Positions 44,835 to 55,889 of a stretch of 64,000 nucleotides of DNA are shown one piece after another. The DNA is from Sternotherus odoratus (taxonomy: Eukaryota > Chordata > Testudines > Kinosternidae). How positions within the stretch are numbered: position 1 is the first letter of the stretch; each line of letters starts with the position of its first letter. Where the stretch lies: assembly GCA_032164245.1 (NCBI GenBank), contig JAVMKO010000021.1, forward strand, positions 13,274,285-13,338,284, written 5' to 3'. The notes beneath the pieces are model-generated. The model saw only the letters and a list, made by a program, of their open reading frames with translations. It had not been told where the DNA came from and searched no databases. A program made the translations under genes and the position numbers.

Positions 44835-46480
44835 GGATGCACCTTGCTCTGTGTTAATGTGCAATTAACCAACCTCTTTGAAAAACAAGGCACATTTTTT
44901 AAATATCTACTTTGGTGCCCCTCAATACTACATCCTCCATTTCACAGAGACTCTGCTTCCTACCACGTGGGCCTGGTCCATTACTTTCGCTTTGGGAGGA
45001 AAAACACCCCCTTCTCTCAATAGACAGTCTGTAAACAAGGAGAGGGAATTTATGAATACAGACAACATCAGTATTTCAGCAGCAAGAATTCAGTCTCGGT
45101 GACTCTCCCGTGATATTAGAGAGGGGAGTTGATGTTTGGGTCTCCTCCATTTCACTGCATATTCAGTCTAATATTATGCTATGCCTAAATGATACAACAG
45201 TGATTCTCTGCCAAGATTTGATATGATGCCCTAGAACAGTATTCTGCAATGGTGGGTGGTGGTTAGGGAGGAATCTGCTCTCTGTGCTGGAGTGACACTC
45301 TCATCTGAATAACTTGGTAGAGCCAAACTGCTACTATCTGACAACTGAACACAAAGGGAACTTGTTTTTGCAGGTGCAGTTTGCACTTCCAAAATAAATT
45401 GTGGATGCAAACAACAACCCTTGTCTGCCTTGTTACCTGACTTGCTCTGGCAGCTGGGTAGCTAGGAGTTGTGAGCACAAAATGAGGGCACAAATAGGCA
45501 TGTGTCAATTTTTAAAAATCTGGCCCCAAATGTCATTCAGCATCCTCTGTGCTTCAGCAAACTGCATCCTGCTTGAGTGAGAGCTTTGTCCAGTTCTGCG
45601 GTAATGAGATTGATTTGCTAATATTCGCTCTTCAGCATCAGCCGTCCCTGTCAAATCTCTGGACGGCCTCCCATTTTCTTTGGTAACCTTGCCCTCTGCA
45701 CGCAGGAGCCAATACGCTGTATTCTGCCTACTGGTGAATGTTTCAGCAACCTTCCATCAGAAGGCAATGCCGTAAGAAAGCAGTGTTTAGCCGGTGAGCA
45801 GATTCCAAATGAGATCAGTCACAGTACTTGCCCTCTGCTTTTTCTGGAATATTATTCTCCTAACTTATCTCCTTCAGCAATCAGGGACTCCAGAGCCTAC
45901 CTGGCTCCACCCATTTCCCTGTGACCTGTGTCTGACACACTTTCCATTTCAGCCTTCATTAAGTCAGGCAATTCACAGTGAAGATCTACAAGCCTTGCAA
46001 TGGAGCTACCTGCAGTAGTTTGTCTCTCCAGATGGAAGGAGCTATCAGTCATGCAGCAGTACCTGATGCTAGGTGCAGCGAAGGCCTCTTACGTGGGCAC
46101 ATCAATCATACGTTGCTGGTTTCGGTTGTTTTCTGTATGTCATTTACTATCACCACAGTTAAACAACAAAAGCTTGGTGGTTCACGAGCCATTTAACTGT
46201 TTGTTCCTTGCAGTTTTATTTGCACCAACTGACCCCTCTTTTAGCACTGCTAGCCATTAATCATCTGTTTCCCGTGGCACTCGGGGATTTGAGTCACACC
46301 TGGCAGGTCACAGAACATATGGATTCTGTTTGAACAATAATATATTAGCATTACAGCCGAGCTTCCCAAGAGGGGCATATTAGCTGTGAAGGGGATACCT
46401 GACAGGAATTGGCTGAGAGATCTCCAGCTCATCATATATAGACTACTGAGCCGCCATTACATAGTAAATACAGACCTTGG
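44835..46480. other. Non-coding, unique
   Basis: No recognised exon, RNA gene or repeat. Confidence 0.4.
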
Positions 46481-46574
46481 ATGGTTTTCTGGTTGAGGCA
46501 CCGGATTAGGACTCAAGAAAAATGGATTAAAATCTCAGCTCTGCCACTGGCTTCCTGTGTGACCTTGGGCAACT
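46481..46574 (+). repeat. MIR-type SINE, 5' part (split copy)
   Basis: 'ggttgaggcaccggattagg' then 'actcaagaaaaatggatt', 'tctcagctctgccactggct' and 'tcctgtgtgaccttgggcaa' is the polymerase III head and first half of the core. The match stops abruptly after 'caactccca' and resumes at 46788. Confidence 0.85.
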
Positions 46575-46787
46575 CCCATAATATTAGAGCGGGTTGAGAA
46601 TTTTTTTCATTTTAAAACATTCCAGTGAAACCAACCAGCCATCCAAAACATTCATTTTTGTCAAACTTTTCCTATTTTCATTTAAAAATATTTTTGATGA
46701 ACGCTTGAAAGCTTTTAATGGAAACAGGGTTTTTTCCCCAGGGAAATGTTTGTTTATCAAAAAGTTATTTTTTCTGAGCACCACTTC
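46575..46787. mobile_element. A/T-rich element nested inside MIR
   Basis: 'agcgggttgagaattttttt' at the left and 'aaagttattttttctgagca' at the right bound an A/T-rich stretch of about 210 bases inside the MIR core. Internal phrases ('tttttgtcaaacttttccta', 'aaaaatatttttgatgaacg') match the family at 29770. Because the MIR is intact on both sides, the A/T-rich sequence must be a later insertion, which shows it is mobile. Confidence 0.65.
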
Positions 46788-46875
46788 TTAATCTCTCTGG
46801 GTCTCTGTTTTCCATGTATCAAGTGGGGGTAACAATACAACCTTTGCCTGTCTTGTCTCTGAAGCTTGGTGTGTC
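46788..46875 (+). repeat. MIR-type SINE, 3' part (split copy)
   Basis: 'cttaatctctctgggtctct' then 'gttttccatgtatcaagtgg', 'gggtaacaatacaacctttg' and 'cctgtcttgtctctg' continues the core exactly where the first part stops. Confidence 0.8.
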
Positions 46876-47969
46876 TCATAAGATGACATCTACTTTAGGA
46901 GCTGGGGAAGTGGTTGTCTGGCTCAGGTCTCACTGAGCTAGTGTGAGTTTAAGAAGCCATATAGCTGCAGGGTTGGTAGTGGAGGACAGCACAATGTACA
47001 CAAGCAGGGAAATCACACCCCTAACTCATAGTAGCCTCACAATGCAATTATCCCACCTCACACGGTGGGCCTGGATCTCAGCTGGGGACTTTAGGTCCTT
47101 CCCTATTAGGAACAAGAGTGGGTTAGATTTGAACCAGTGACTTGAGGTGAACAGCTCTGTAGTCCCTAACCAGCCCGTCTGAGTCTGATTCCTGAAAAGA
47201 GCAAGGCTGGGGAACGATTACTTGCCTGAGCTAACAGCCTCGCTTCAGCAACGCAAAGTAAAAACAAATCTAATTATTCCCAGTCACTGCTTTGGTGAGC
47301 AATTGACCTGCTTTGTTTATTATGCAAGACATCACGAAACCAGGGCTCCATCTTATTTATGCTAATAAAAAGCAGTCGGCAATACATTTAGATTTGGGTT
47401 GTTGGCAGAACTGCTGGCAGCGGTCACCAGCTCTGCTCAGGGAGCTGCGTCTTTCACATACCTGTCCTGAGTGGCTCCCTGGAGAGCAGGTTCTGCTCCA
47501 TGGGAGAAAATTGCAGTCTTCAGCGGAGGTGAGTTACCAGAGGGGCGTCTCTGCACTGCTGAGGAAATGGCCTCGAGGTGAAATTCACCACTGGACAGAG
47601 GGCTCACAAGTAGTGTAGTGTAAACCCATCTTATTTGGGAAATATGGACTTCGGTTTCAGTCTGCTGACCCACTTCTTTTTTCACCATTATGCCCCACGC
47701 ACAAGTGGTTACGGGGATGAATTTCACAGCTAAAGTGAGACAACAGTTCTACAGATAATGAATCACAATACTTGTGCAGAGTGTACAGGCACATTGGAAT
47801 GGTATCCAGATACTCTCGCATCCTGGGATGGTTTACTGTAACCGGCACCTCCTTATTTTCAGGAAATAAATATCCAACCTCATTTATATTCCTACTTCCA
47901 AAGTGAATCCAGATAGGAGCTAGGCAGAAAGCCAGTTTTCTTCATGGGAAAAAAAATCATAGCTTTGTG
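46876..47969. other. Non-coding, mostly unique
   Basis: 46940-47180 has a texture like an unclassified turtle repeat ('tagctgcagggttggtagtg', 'cctggatctcagctggg') but I cannot name it. Frames at 47313-47727 on both strands have no domain. Confidence 0.35.
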
Positions 47970-48370
47970 CCAGGCCATAAAAGTGAGTCCTGGATAGTAT
48001 TGGCCGATTTTTTAAAAAATCAAAATGCTTTTTTTCAGAGAAAAATGGGTTTTTGAATGCTCTGAAAATTTCTGCAAAAATGTTGTTTGGTATGGTGTTA
48101 CATTTTTCTGGCTGTTTGATTAAACAATTCACAACAGAAAATTTTTGATTTGGTTCACATAAAATCTAAATGGAAATTGTTTGGTTTTCTGGTTTCATGT
48201 TTCCCTTTTGCCTCCTGGAAGAGGTGGGAATAAAGGAGAAAGAGGCTGGAAGACAAAACAAATTTCCTTTTAGGTTCTAATTGTTCTGTCAAAAATCTTA
48301 TAATTCTGAAAAAAATTGGACCAATTTTTTTTTCATTTAATTAAAAAATGTTGTGGAAAATAATTCCCTT
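47970..48370. repeat. A/T homopolymer-rich interspersed repeat
   Basis: 'ttttttaaaaaatcaaaatg', 'cagagaaaaatgggtttttg', 'aacagaaaatttttgatttg' and 'gtcaaaaatcttataattct'. Possibly two adjacent copies (to ~48180 and from ~48250). Same family as 29770. Confidence 0.45.
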
Positions 48371-48560
48371 TCTTGGACCAGACCTTGCCTTGGACCCGAT
48401 TTAGGGTCGTTTTAAATTGTGAGACTGCAGATTTTTGGGTTGAACTGGGTTCCTCTCCAATCCTGTCCAATGTTACAGTTTTTCTGGGTCCTGTAGTACA
48501 ATTACCCATCTCTCTCTCTCATGCCATTGCTTGGAAAGGAGTTAATGCTAATTGCTCTCT
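48371..48560. other. Non-coding, unique
   Basis: Short unique interval before a microsatellite. Confidence 0.4.
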
Positions 48561-48592
48561 CTGTGTGTGTATTTGTGTGTGTGTGTGTGTGC
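48561..48592. repeat. (GT)n microsatellite, interrupted
   Basis: Two GT runs separated by 'attt', 32 bases in all. Confidence 0.95.
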
Positions 48593-49457
48593 ACTGATGA
48601 TCCTTAGTTATGTTCCGTTTTTATAGAGACAACAGTAACATAGGAAGACTGTAAACCATATTCTGAGAAATCTGGATTCCAGGAACAGAGCAGCTATGTG
48701 GCAAGACTATATCAATATTTAGCAGTGCTCATAGCGTACATTTAATGGAAGCAGTCAAAGGATATAAGGAGCAGAGGACTGGAGAAGAATAATTCTCTTG
48801 GTCTTTATAGATGCAAATTTATATTCAAATGAACCCCCAGCTCACTGGAGTCCCACTAATCCTTTTACAAAGGCTTGATGTGTTCATTCCAGCCCAGCAC
48901 TAGTCTAGTGGCTGTTTAAATAGTTACCTAGATTAGTTTTCATATTTACAAATAAATCCCGTCTGAAGTGCAGTTTAACTTGGGGCTGACTTCTTGCCAC
49001 CTTTAAGAAGCAAACACTTCACAAGGGATGAGCAAAGGGTAAATCTGTGCATTGGACTTCAAGGTACAACCTTGCTAACAGGCTAAGAATTGCTTAATGA
49101 AAACCAGGAAGCCAACTCTGAGGTTGGCTCTCTAGCCACGGAGCACAATGTAGCATTTCACAACCTTGTTTAGTGCCATGCTGCTTACACAGTCCATCCC
49201 ATAATACAGCTCTCTTGTGTAACACTCTTTCACTTGACGTCCTTTCACTTTCCAGAAGATCAATAAAATGTATTTAAAACATATTTTGTCCCCTTTAAAC
49301 AAGATATTAAAATTCTACGGCAGTTGCAGGTATCGTCTGCAGGATCTATACCGGGGATGACATAAAGGTAGTGGTTTTAAGACATGAAGATGGGAGGTTT
49401 TAAGAGGGAAGAGTGGACGTGTCTGTGGGAGGAGCTGACTGCTAAGTGATAGTATCG
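48593..49457. other. Non-coding, unique
   Basis: AT-rich sequence with no recognised exon or repeat. Confidence 0.4.
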
Positions 49458-49628
49458 TTTGCAGTGTTGTGGTAGCCATGTAGGTCCTAGGAGAGGAGAG
49501 GGATGATGCAGGGCGGTAATATCTTATATTGGCCCAGCTCCTGTAGGTGAGAGAGACCAGCTGTCAAGCTGACACCCACCTGGAGGAGAGCTCTGTGTAA
49601 GCTCCAAAACTTGTCTCTCTCAATAAGT
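49458..49628. mobile_element. Penelope-like 3' end with inverted tail (second subfamily)
   Basis: 'tgttgtggtagccatgtagg' then 'tcctaggagag', 'ggtaatatcttatattggcc' and 'gtgagagagaccagct' is the antisense of the PLE end '..agcttgtctctctcaccaac..ggccaataaaagatattacc..ggaccaacacggctacaac'. It is followed by an inverted second piece, 'gagctctgtgtaagctcc' then 'aaaacttgtctctctcaata'. 49549-49575 and 49595-49621 are reverse complements at 21 of 27 positions across a 19-base loop. Confidence 0.8.
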
Positions 49629-49634
49629 GATATT

Positions 49635-49750
49635 ATTTTCATTCTTTGCATAGTGCCTAGGAGCCCTGGTCTTAGGTCAGGAGCCCAAGGTGTCAGGCAC
49701 TGGACAAACACAGAGTAAACCCTGGTCCCTCCCTGAAGAGCTTCCATTCT
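49635..49750 (-). repeat. MIR/LINE tail, antisense
   Basis: 'tttgcatagtgcctaggagc' then 'cctggtcttaggtcaggagc', 'tgtcaggcactggacaaaca', 'cagagtaaaccctggtccct' and 'gaagagcttccattct' is the reverse of the reptile tail ('..gagctctttgggg..gggac..tgtgtttgtacagcgcctagca..'). The SINE head is missing. Confidence 0.7.
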
Positions 49751-50559
49751 TAATGGCCTTTGGGAGTTTTCCTTGGCGAGGGGACATTCTGGAAGATATG
49801 GCCTAGGCGAGTGGCTGGGAGCCAGAGTTCCTGGGAATTAACCCCACCACGGAGCCCAGAGGTACTGATGGCACAGCAGCTGCTACCTCGGGATCCATGG
49901 TAGGAAGTAGCCCAGGAAAGTAGGGGAGCAAGGTCAGCATGTTGCGGTGAGAGTCCCCGCTGACTGAGTGACGACTACACTCATTGCCAACAGGGCCCTG
50001 GGCTGGCACCCCGTGGAGAGGGAGGGCCTGGGTCCCCCACTTGTTTTTGAATGGACTCCTCCAGTATAAATGGTGGATGTGATGAAGTGGGGGCGATGTT
50101 TGTAGGGGTTCAGGCTTTGGCTGGGCTCGCCCTAGGGTGCATGACAGCAGGCACATTCCAATATATTCAAGTGGATACACTGGAGGTTTCCCTGCCCAGC
50201 AGTTACCTAAGAGCCTAAATTCCAAACAGCCTTGTAATAAAAAGCTACAGTGCATTCCCTCCTCCCCCCAAGCCAACCTGCCCATTAGAGTCCCAGTACA
50301 TGGATTGCTAATAGGCTATCATCATTTTAAATAGGGATCAAAGCAAGGAAGAGTGAGTGAGAGAATGCAGTGGCGTTAGCCAGTAATAGCTCACAAGTGA
50401 AGTGGTGAAAGAGGCATCCAGATAGACAGTGCTTCGTCCGTTGATTACCCATTATCTTCCATCAATACATTGCTAAACCGTTATCACTAAATTATCCTGT
50501 CTAATACAAGGCTTTACATCAGGCTGCTATGAAATCCATTCCTGTCTGTCAAATCACTT
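49751..50559. other. Non-coding, nothing recognised
   Basis: A 160-codon minus frame (49803-50285) covers most of it but has no domain or coding-like bias and ends at no splice signal. Treated as chance. Confidence 0.35.
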
Positions 50560-50840
50560 GGCTAATGGGAAAAAAAAAACCTATTATCTCCATTAGATTT
50601 TGGTCAGATCCCTTTATCTGTTACTTTTACTAACTCCTTGTAATGGAATCGGACTAATATAAAATGACAAAGAATCAATTAAAGTGACATTCAAATGGAT
50701 GAGCTGAATAACACCCCTATGTCACCCAATTGTTGGGCTTGTTAATGAATATGAACTCTAAATTATTTAGAGGGGTTGTTTATTATACTTTCAACAACCC
50801 GTTGATTGTGTTTTTGTTTAAAAGTAGCTTCCTTTTCCAA
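50560..50840. promoter_or_regulatory. Candidate conserved non-coding stretch
   Basis: Repeat-free AT-rich sequence with 'tccattagattttggtc', 'gaatcaattaaagtgaca', 'acccaattgttgggcttgtt', 'aatgaatatgaactctaaat' and 'caacaacccgttgattgtg'. CCAATTGTTGG is an 11-base near-palindrome containing a CCAAT-like motif. Conservation is a guess that needs alignment. Confidence 0.2.
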
Positions 50841-50849
50841 TGATTTTTC

Positions 50850-51042
50850 TATACATACAGCTCAGGAGACCTGGGATCATTAACCTCAAGACTGGGAATG
50901 GGTGGTAGGGGATGGATCACACGATCATTCCCTGTTCTGTTCATTCCCTCTGGGGCACCTGGCATTGGCCACTGTCGGCAGACAGGACACTGGGATAGAT
51001 GGACCTTTGGTCTGACCCAGTCTGACTGTTCTTATGTTCTAA
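50850..51042 (+). repeat. CR1 LINE 3' end
   Basis: 'atggatcacacgatcattcc' then 'ctgttctgttcattccctct', 'ggcattggccactgtcggca', 'gacaggacactgggatagat', 'ggacctttggtctgacccag' and 'tgttcttatgttct' is an almost complete CR1 3' end of the type most frequent in turtles. Low divergence by eye. Compare the antisense copy at 55199. Confidence 0.92.
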
Positions 51043-51817
51043 CAGTCACATTCTCTCTCCTATTAGCCCGTGGGCGGTTTACAGGAAACAACTTCAAAGC
51101 ATCTGCTATATGATATCAGACCATTGGTGCATCTAATCCCTAACCTGGCCTCTCCAAGCAACCAAGGCAGGTTCATGCCGAAGAAATGTTTTAGGAGGCT
51201 ATCTTTAGCGATCACATCGACTCTTTTTCCCGCACTGTGGCATGGGTTTGCCGCTCAGTGATTCCTCGAATCACCTCTAGCTCCCTGGTATCAATTCCTG
51301 CGCTCATGTGGCTACGTGGACTGCTAGTGGTCGGGCCATACAATTAGCCCGTCCATCTTGGCGTTTGTTAACTTCCTGCTCCAGCGTCAGTGGGTCTGCT
51401 CGCGGTGTAAGGTGATGAAAAGGGACAGAATCCAGCCCTGTGCAGAGAACCTGCATTTCCTTATACGGGTTCTAAATATTAATGCCATGAAGGAAAGCAG
51501 GCCTGTCACCAACCTCAATAACAGACTGATGGGCAGGGCCTCCCTTGAGCCCTCGGTAGAGTATGGGAAGAGGGTTCCCTAAACTGAGCAGGAAACATGG
51601 CTGAGCAATGTCCTGGGATATTAGTGGCTTAATTCCGGGGCATGGGAACTATCACAGCAGAGCTTCTGGTAGGCAGCTGCTAGAAAGAAACAAGGCTAAT
51701 AAAAGCCTGTGTGCATTAGCCACATCACTAGGATAACTGGCATGGGTGGCGGGTGGACCCCCCCCCCCCCTTCGAGGAGGTTAGCCCCATGGCCTTGCTC
51801 CTTCTGCACCAAGTCTT
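51043..51817. other. Non-coding, unique; C13 run
   Basis: No recognised exon. A run of 13 C lies at 51758-51770. A weak CR1-like phrase at 51118-51160 is not delimited. Confidence 0.4.
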
Positions 51818-52093
51818 GGGGCTTGTCTTCACTTGAGCCGGCAGGGATCGATCTTTTGGTGATCGATTTATCGCGTCTCATTAAGACGTGATAAATCGAC
51901 CACCCGCGGCTCCCCCGTCGACTCCGGAAGTCCAGCTCGTGAAGAGGCGCAAGCTGGAGTCGACAGGGGACCGCGCCGCCGACCGCCACCGTTGTGAGGA
52001 TGGGAGGTAAGTCGGCTGTAGAGACGTCTGTTATTAACATAGCTGAAATTGCTTTATCTACAGTCGATTTCCCCCCCTAGTGGAGACCAGCCC
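51818..52093. mobile_element. Hairpin-rich MITE (276 bp)
   Basis: The ends 'gggcttgtcttcact' (51818-51832) and 'agtggagaccagccc' (52079-52093) are inverted copies (13 of 15). Inside are two strong hairpins: 51864-51878 with 51884-51898 (14 of 15, 5-base loop) and 'gtcgactcc' 51917-51925 with 51956-51964 (perfect, 30-base loop). Repeated 'atcga' strings occur. This matches a CpG-rich MITE family I recall from turtles. A 2-3 base target duplication is not clear. No coding capacity. Confidence 0.8.
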
Positions 52094-52345
52094 TCCACAG
52101 CAGGAAACCTGGGCCCCTTTGCTCCTCCTGTGTCTGGAGAAGTCCAGGCTGGCCAGAACCCTGAGCCACCCCCACTGGCCCCTGCTGCCAGAGGAGCCCT
52201 GGGCCAGCCTGGCCCCAGTCCCGGGCTGGCCCCAGCTGGCCGACTGACCCGAGCCCTGGGCTGGCTGCCCAAGGAGCCCCAGCTATGCCGGGCAGGCCGG
52301 AGCTACCTCAGCCCAGTGTCCCAGAGCAACAGCTCCCTGGTCTAT
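52094..52345. other. GC-rich stretch of unknown origin
   Basis: CTGGCC/CCAGCC-rich sequence following the MITE. The plus frame 52049-52378 (Pro/Ala/Gly-rich, 109 codons) starts inside the MITE, so it cannot be a host exon. It may be an unclassified GC-rich repeat. Confidence 0.4.
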
Positions 52346-55198
52346 TCTACCCACAGCCAGGATAACTGGACTCTTTAAATCCCCATTTATTGCTGTGATT
52401 GTTTCTTTCCTGCAGGAGACAAAAGCCGTCAAACCCAATGGGCATTCTAGCTTTGGACGTCTCCTCCCAGATCCAAATCCCTGCCCCCCAGGCTGCCCCC
52501 CTTCCCTATTTCAACTCCAGGAATGTTTGGTCTTCTCTGAGCCTTGGATTTCTCTCCTTGGACACTCATGTGCTCCAGCAATTCCTGTGGACAGTGGGTT
52601 CCTCAGAGGCAATGTTACAGCCTTTCCCCCCTCTCGTCTGATTTGCTATTTGCACGAAAAAGAGATTCCCCCCCATACCCCCCAAAAAGACTTGGCCAAA
52701 AGCCAAAACAAGGGTAGCTGTAAGGAACAGCGGCTAAGGGAGAAGAAGCTGTTTCCTAATCACAGAACTGCCCCTGGGTTTCTGCTGCTCAGTCTCTTCT
52801 GACTTCAATTTCTGAACGTTGTCAGCACTCTGGGCTTTTTTCTTCTTGTGCATTTCTAAGAAATCACAACTTCCCCAGCAGAAACTTCATCCAGATCAAA
52901 GTGTGCTCATTGGCTGCCACAGCAATGTACGAAGAATGGCAAGAACAGTTTAGGATGGAAAGCAAAGAATAGCATATTCAGTTCACGCCGCAGGAGCCTT
53001 TAATTCCCAGTGCATCCTCAGGTCGTCCCACGCCTGTCTCAGCGGGAAATCCTTGACTGTGCCTGAGCTGCTGAAGTCTGAGTCATCCTTTCCTGATGAG
53101 CTTTAGGATTAAATATAAATAAGTGAATGAAATGTCTGAGTGTCTCATTGGTAATGGAAGGATCAGCACAGATCACGCGGGTCAGTTGCTTCTTTCTAAA
53201 CATCTTTGTCTGGTTTCTCGCTAAGCCCCAGACTAGCCACCACTGCATTAGCTGCCTCTTCTTTTTTTTAACATCCATCTCCCAAGGGGCCAGTGGATCG
53301 CCACTGCTGTAACCAGTTGTGTACGCTCTCCCACTGGAGATATTAATTTTTTGTTTATAGAAAAATCAATAAAGCTTGAGTTATCAAAAGCTGTGTGTCA
53401 GTTGGAAAGGCAGAAAATCAATACTGAAATATTGTGTTATTTAATGGCCGCTGTAAATAGTTCTGTTATGATTCTTTAGTAGAGGTAAATTATGAAAGCA
53501 TTGGAGAGGTGAGTTTAACTGTATGTGTTTCTAGCACATACCATAGCAAGCCCATACCTTCATTGCCCTGCTAGAGATCAGTTGATGGAGCTTTGTGATA
53601 TCTCACTTCCCTGTTGTGTTGTCATCTGATTTTACCACATTTGGGAAAAACAAGCAGGTGGATTGGATATTTTTGAGTGGTTATTTCAGGTGTCGAATTT
53701 ATTAATACGCTCTTGGATTGTTGCAGTCCTTTGCATCTCAGGTTCTCAGAGCCAGACTCATTCCAAATGTAACAGCACTCCAGCCCAGCATGTCTCATTC
53801 TGGTGGTGTTTTTCACCCGTTTCTAAATCTCAAGTAGCAAAGAGAAGAAGTTGCCAGTGCACTGAGTGATTGCTATTGTAGGCGCACCTGATAATAGCAG
53901 CCTTTTTGAAGCAGTTTTTACTCTCCTAGATGGTTAAAATACAGCCTCTGACAAGGGGAAGGAATTAAACTTATTGATTCTTCTCCATTTTTCCTTTCAA
54001 GTCACATTTTCGAAAATGTTGAGGTCTTCACTGATGTATACAAATGTGTCTTTTTAAAGGTTTTGACAACCTGTCACACTTGAATGGTTTATTTATATTT
54101 TTATTGCATGAAATTACCCCACTAAAAGGTCTTTCCAAAACATATTTTGGTGTTTGGAAAATACTGGTATTTCCTCCACACTCCCAGAATGTCTATCATG
54201 TCTGGGTTGGATGTTACCATGGTAATGCATCTTTGTTTGCACTAGCATCGGTAATTGTTGAGAAAAAATAATCCAGAATTATGGCTGGATTAAAAGTCGT
54301 GTGAAGTTAGGAAATTCCTACTGCGAGCACTTCCTTGAAGGTCAAACTGTGCTCATCTGGAAGCAATATTAATTGATCGGATTACATATGCTAACTTTGG
54401 AGTCTGAAGGCTCATCAGAAATGTATGTGTTTTCCCCGAAGTCCTGCGGCAGCTGATCAGATAATGCATCTGTAGCCTCGGTCACTATTTAACCATAGGT
54501 CAATACATCAGAAGTTAATATCTGCTTAGTCTTAGCACAGTTCTAGGAATAATATCTCTTCCCTCATTACTTGGGGGAAGAGGTTTCTTTATCATTGAGC
54601 TAATGAAGCATGGAGCATCCCAAGTTCTCATTTGATTTGGAGGAACCACAGAGACCAGGATATTCATTAATATTCATGATACACACAAATTAGCAAAGAG
54701 GCAATTGTCCCAGTTTATACCAAGTCATCTTCCCCCCCCCCCCACATCTCTTCCAATTTGATGCTTCTGCTTCTCTCATAAAAAGTTTACTAGTGAAACT
54801 ACCTCAGACCTCGAGTTCATGCAAGAGCCCGCTGAGCTTCTGTAATTAAGCTGTGATGAGCCAGCTATAAATACACTTTTTGAAGCCAGCATTGCACTCT
54901 TAGGGCAACTGGAAGTAATAAAGTGCAGTGATCAGTGAACGCCAAAGTGGTAAAACACTACTGGTGAGGTATAACCATAGCAGTGAAAAGCAAATCAATT
55001 GTAGGGCTTTAATTCCCATAGCCTGGTTTTTATAAACAGGTCAGTCTACGAAGTTGCATCCACTTGCTGCTGTTATTAAAAAGGTTCCATTAATGTTGCT
55101 CCTTTCAGGCTAAGGGAGCATAGTGGGTGACATCTCTGTGGAGATTCTGTATCACTTGGTTCCCGTGATGGGGTGGGATGAGTGGAGGAATCTGCATG
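52346..55198. other. Non-coding, nothing recognised
   Basis: The plus frame 52395-52802 (135 codons) has no domain. 53060-53470 is repeat-free and AT-rich. A C13 run lies near 54731-54743. No exon or RNA gene supported. Confidence 0.35.
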
Positions 55199-55405
55199 TA
55201 AGAACATAAGAGCAGTCAGACTGGGTCAGCCCGAAGATCCATCTAGCCCAGTCTCCTGTCTTCCAACAGCGGCCAATACCAAGCGTCCCAGAGGGAATGA
55301 ACAGAACAGGGAATCATCAAGTGATCCATCCCCTGTCACTCATTCCCAGCTTCTGGCAACAGAGGCTACGGACACCGTCCCTGCCCATCCTGGCATGTAC
55401 GATTT
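55199..55405 (-). repeat. CR1 LINE 3' end, antisense
   Basis: 'taagaacataagagcagtca' then 'gactgggtcagcccgaagat', 'ccatctagcccagtctcctg', 'cccagagggaatgaacagaa', 'atcatcaagtgatccatccc' and 'agcttctggcaacagaggct' is the reverse complement of the same CR1 type as 50850-51042. Low divergence. Confidence 0.93.
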
Positions 55406-55889
55406 ATGAATTCTGTGTGCTAATGAGGGCTCTGTATATGTCTGTCTCAGACAGCAGACTCCATTTTGGATGGGGGGTAGGGAGTCTTTACTATTTCTTT
55501 TGTGCTACTACCTGCTGGGGACAAAGGGCTAGTGACAGAAGGGCATTGTGACACATGAAACGTTCATGAATACACTTACCTCTGGAGTTAGAAGTTCTGT
55601 CAAGTTCTGTTTGTGGAGAATTCAGATAAGCTGGTAATTTTTACCTGCCTGTGTGTCAAGTACATTCATTTTATTTTGGTTGTAACTTGTTGTTATTTCA
55701 GTTTTTAAACATTTCAAGTAAAACTGCTGGGGATTATCTAGTTAATGGGCTGTTTGGAGAGCTGTCAGAGTGAGAATTTTCCTCCCACCAGGCTCTCTTC
55801 ACTGCACTACTCTTACTTCTGTGTGTGTGCCCGCCCGGGTCCCGCCCAGGTCTCGCCAGCGGGCGGGCTGGCTGTCGGCTCCCGGGTCC
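55406..55889. other. Non-coding; short CpG-rich stretch before the R2-like relic
   Basis: Mostly unique. 55828-55889 is a short GC-rich piece ('gcccgcccgggtcccgccca') directly abutting the 5' end of the relic. It could be a processed remnant of the target or of a template switch. Origin not determined. Confidence 0.35.

Noticed and set aside
49803..50285. 160-codon minus-strand frame
   Set aside because: No recognisable domain, no splice context, ordinary intergenic composition.
52049..52378. Proline-rich 109-codon frame
   Set aside because: It starts inside a MITE and continues into a GC-rich stretch; composition explains it.
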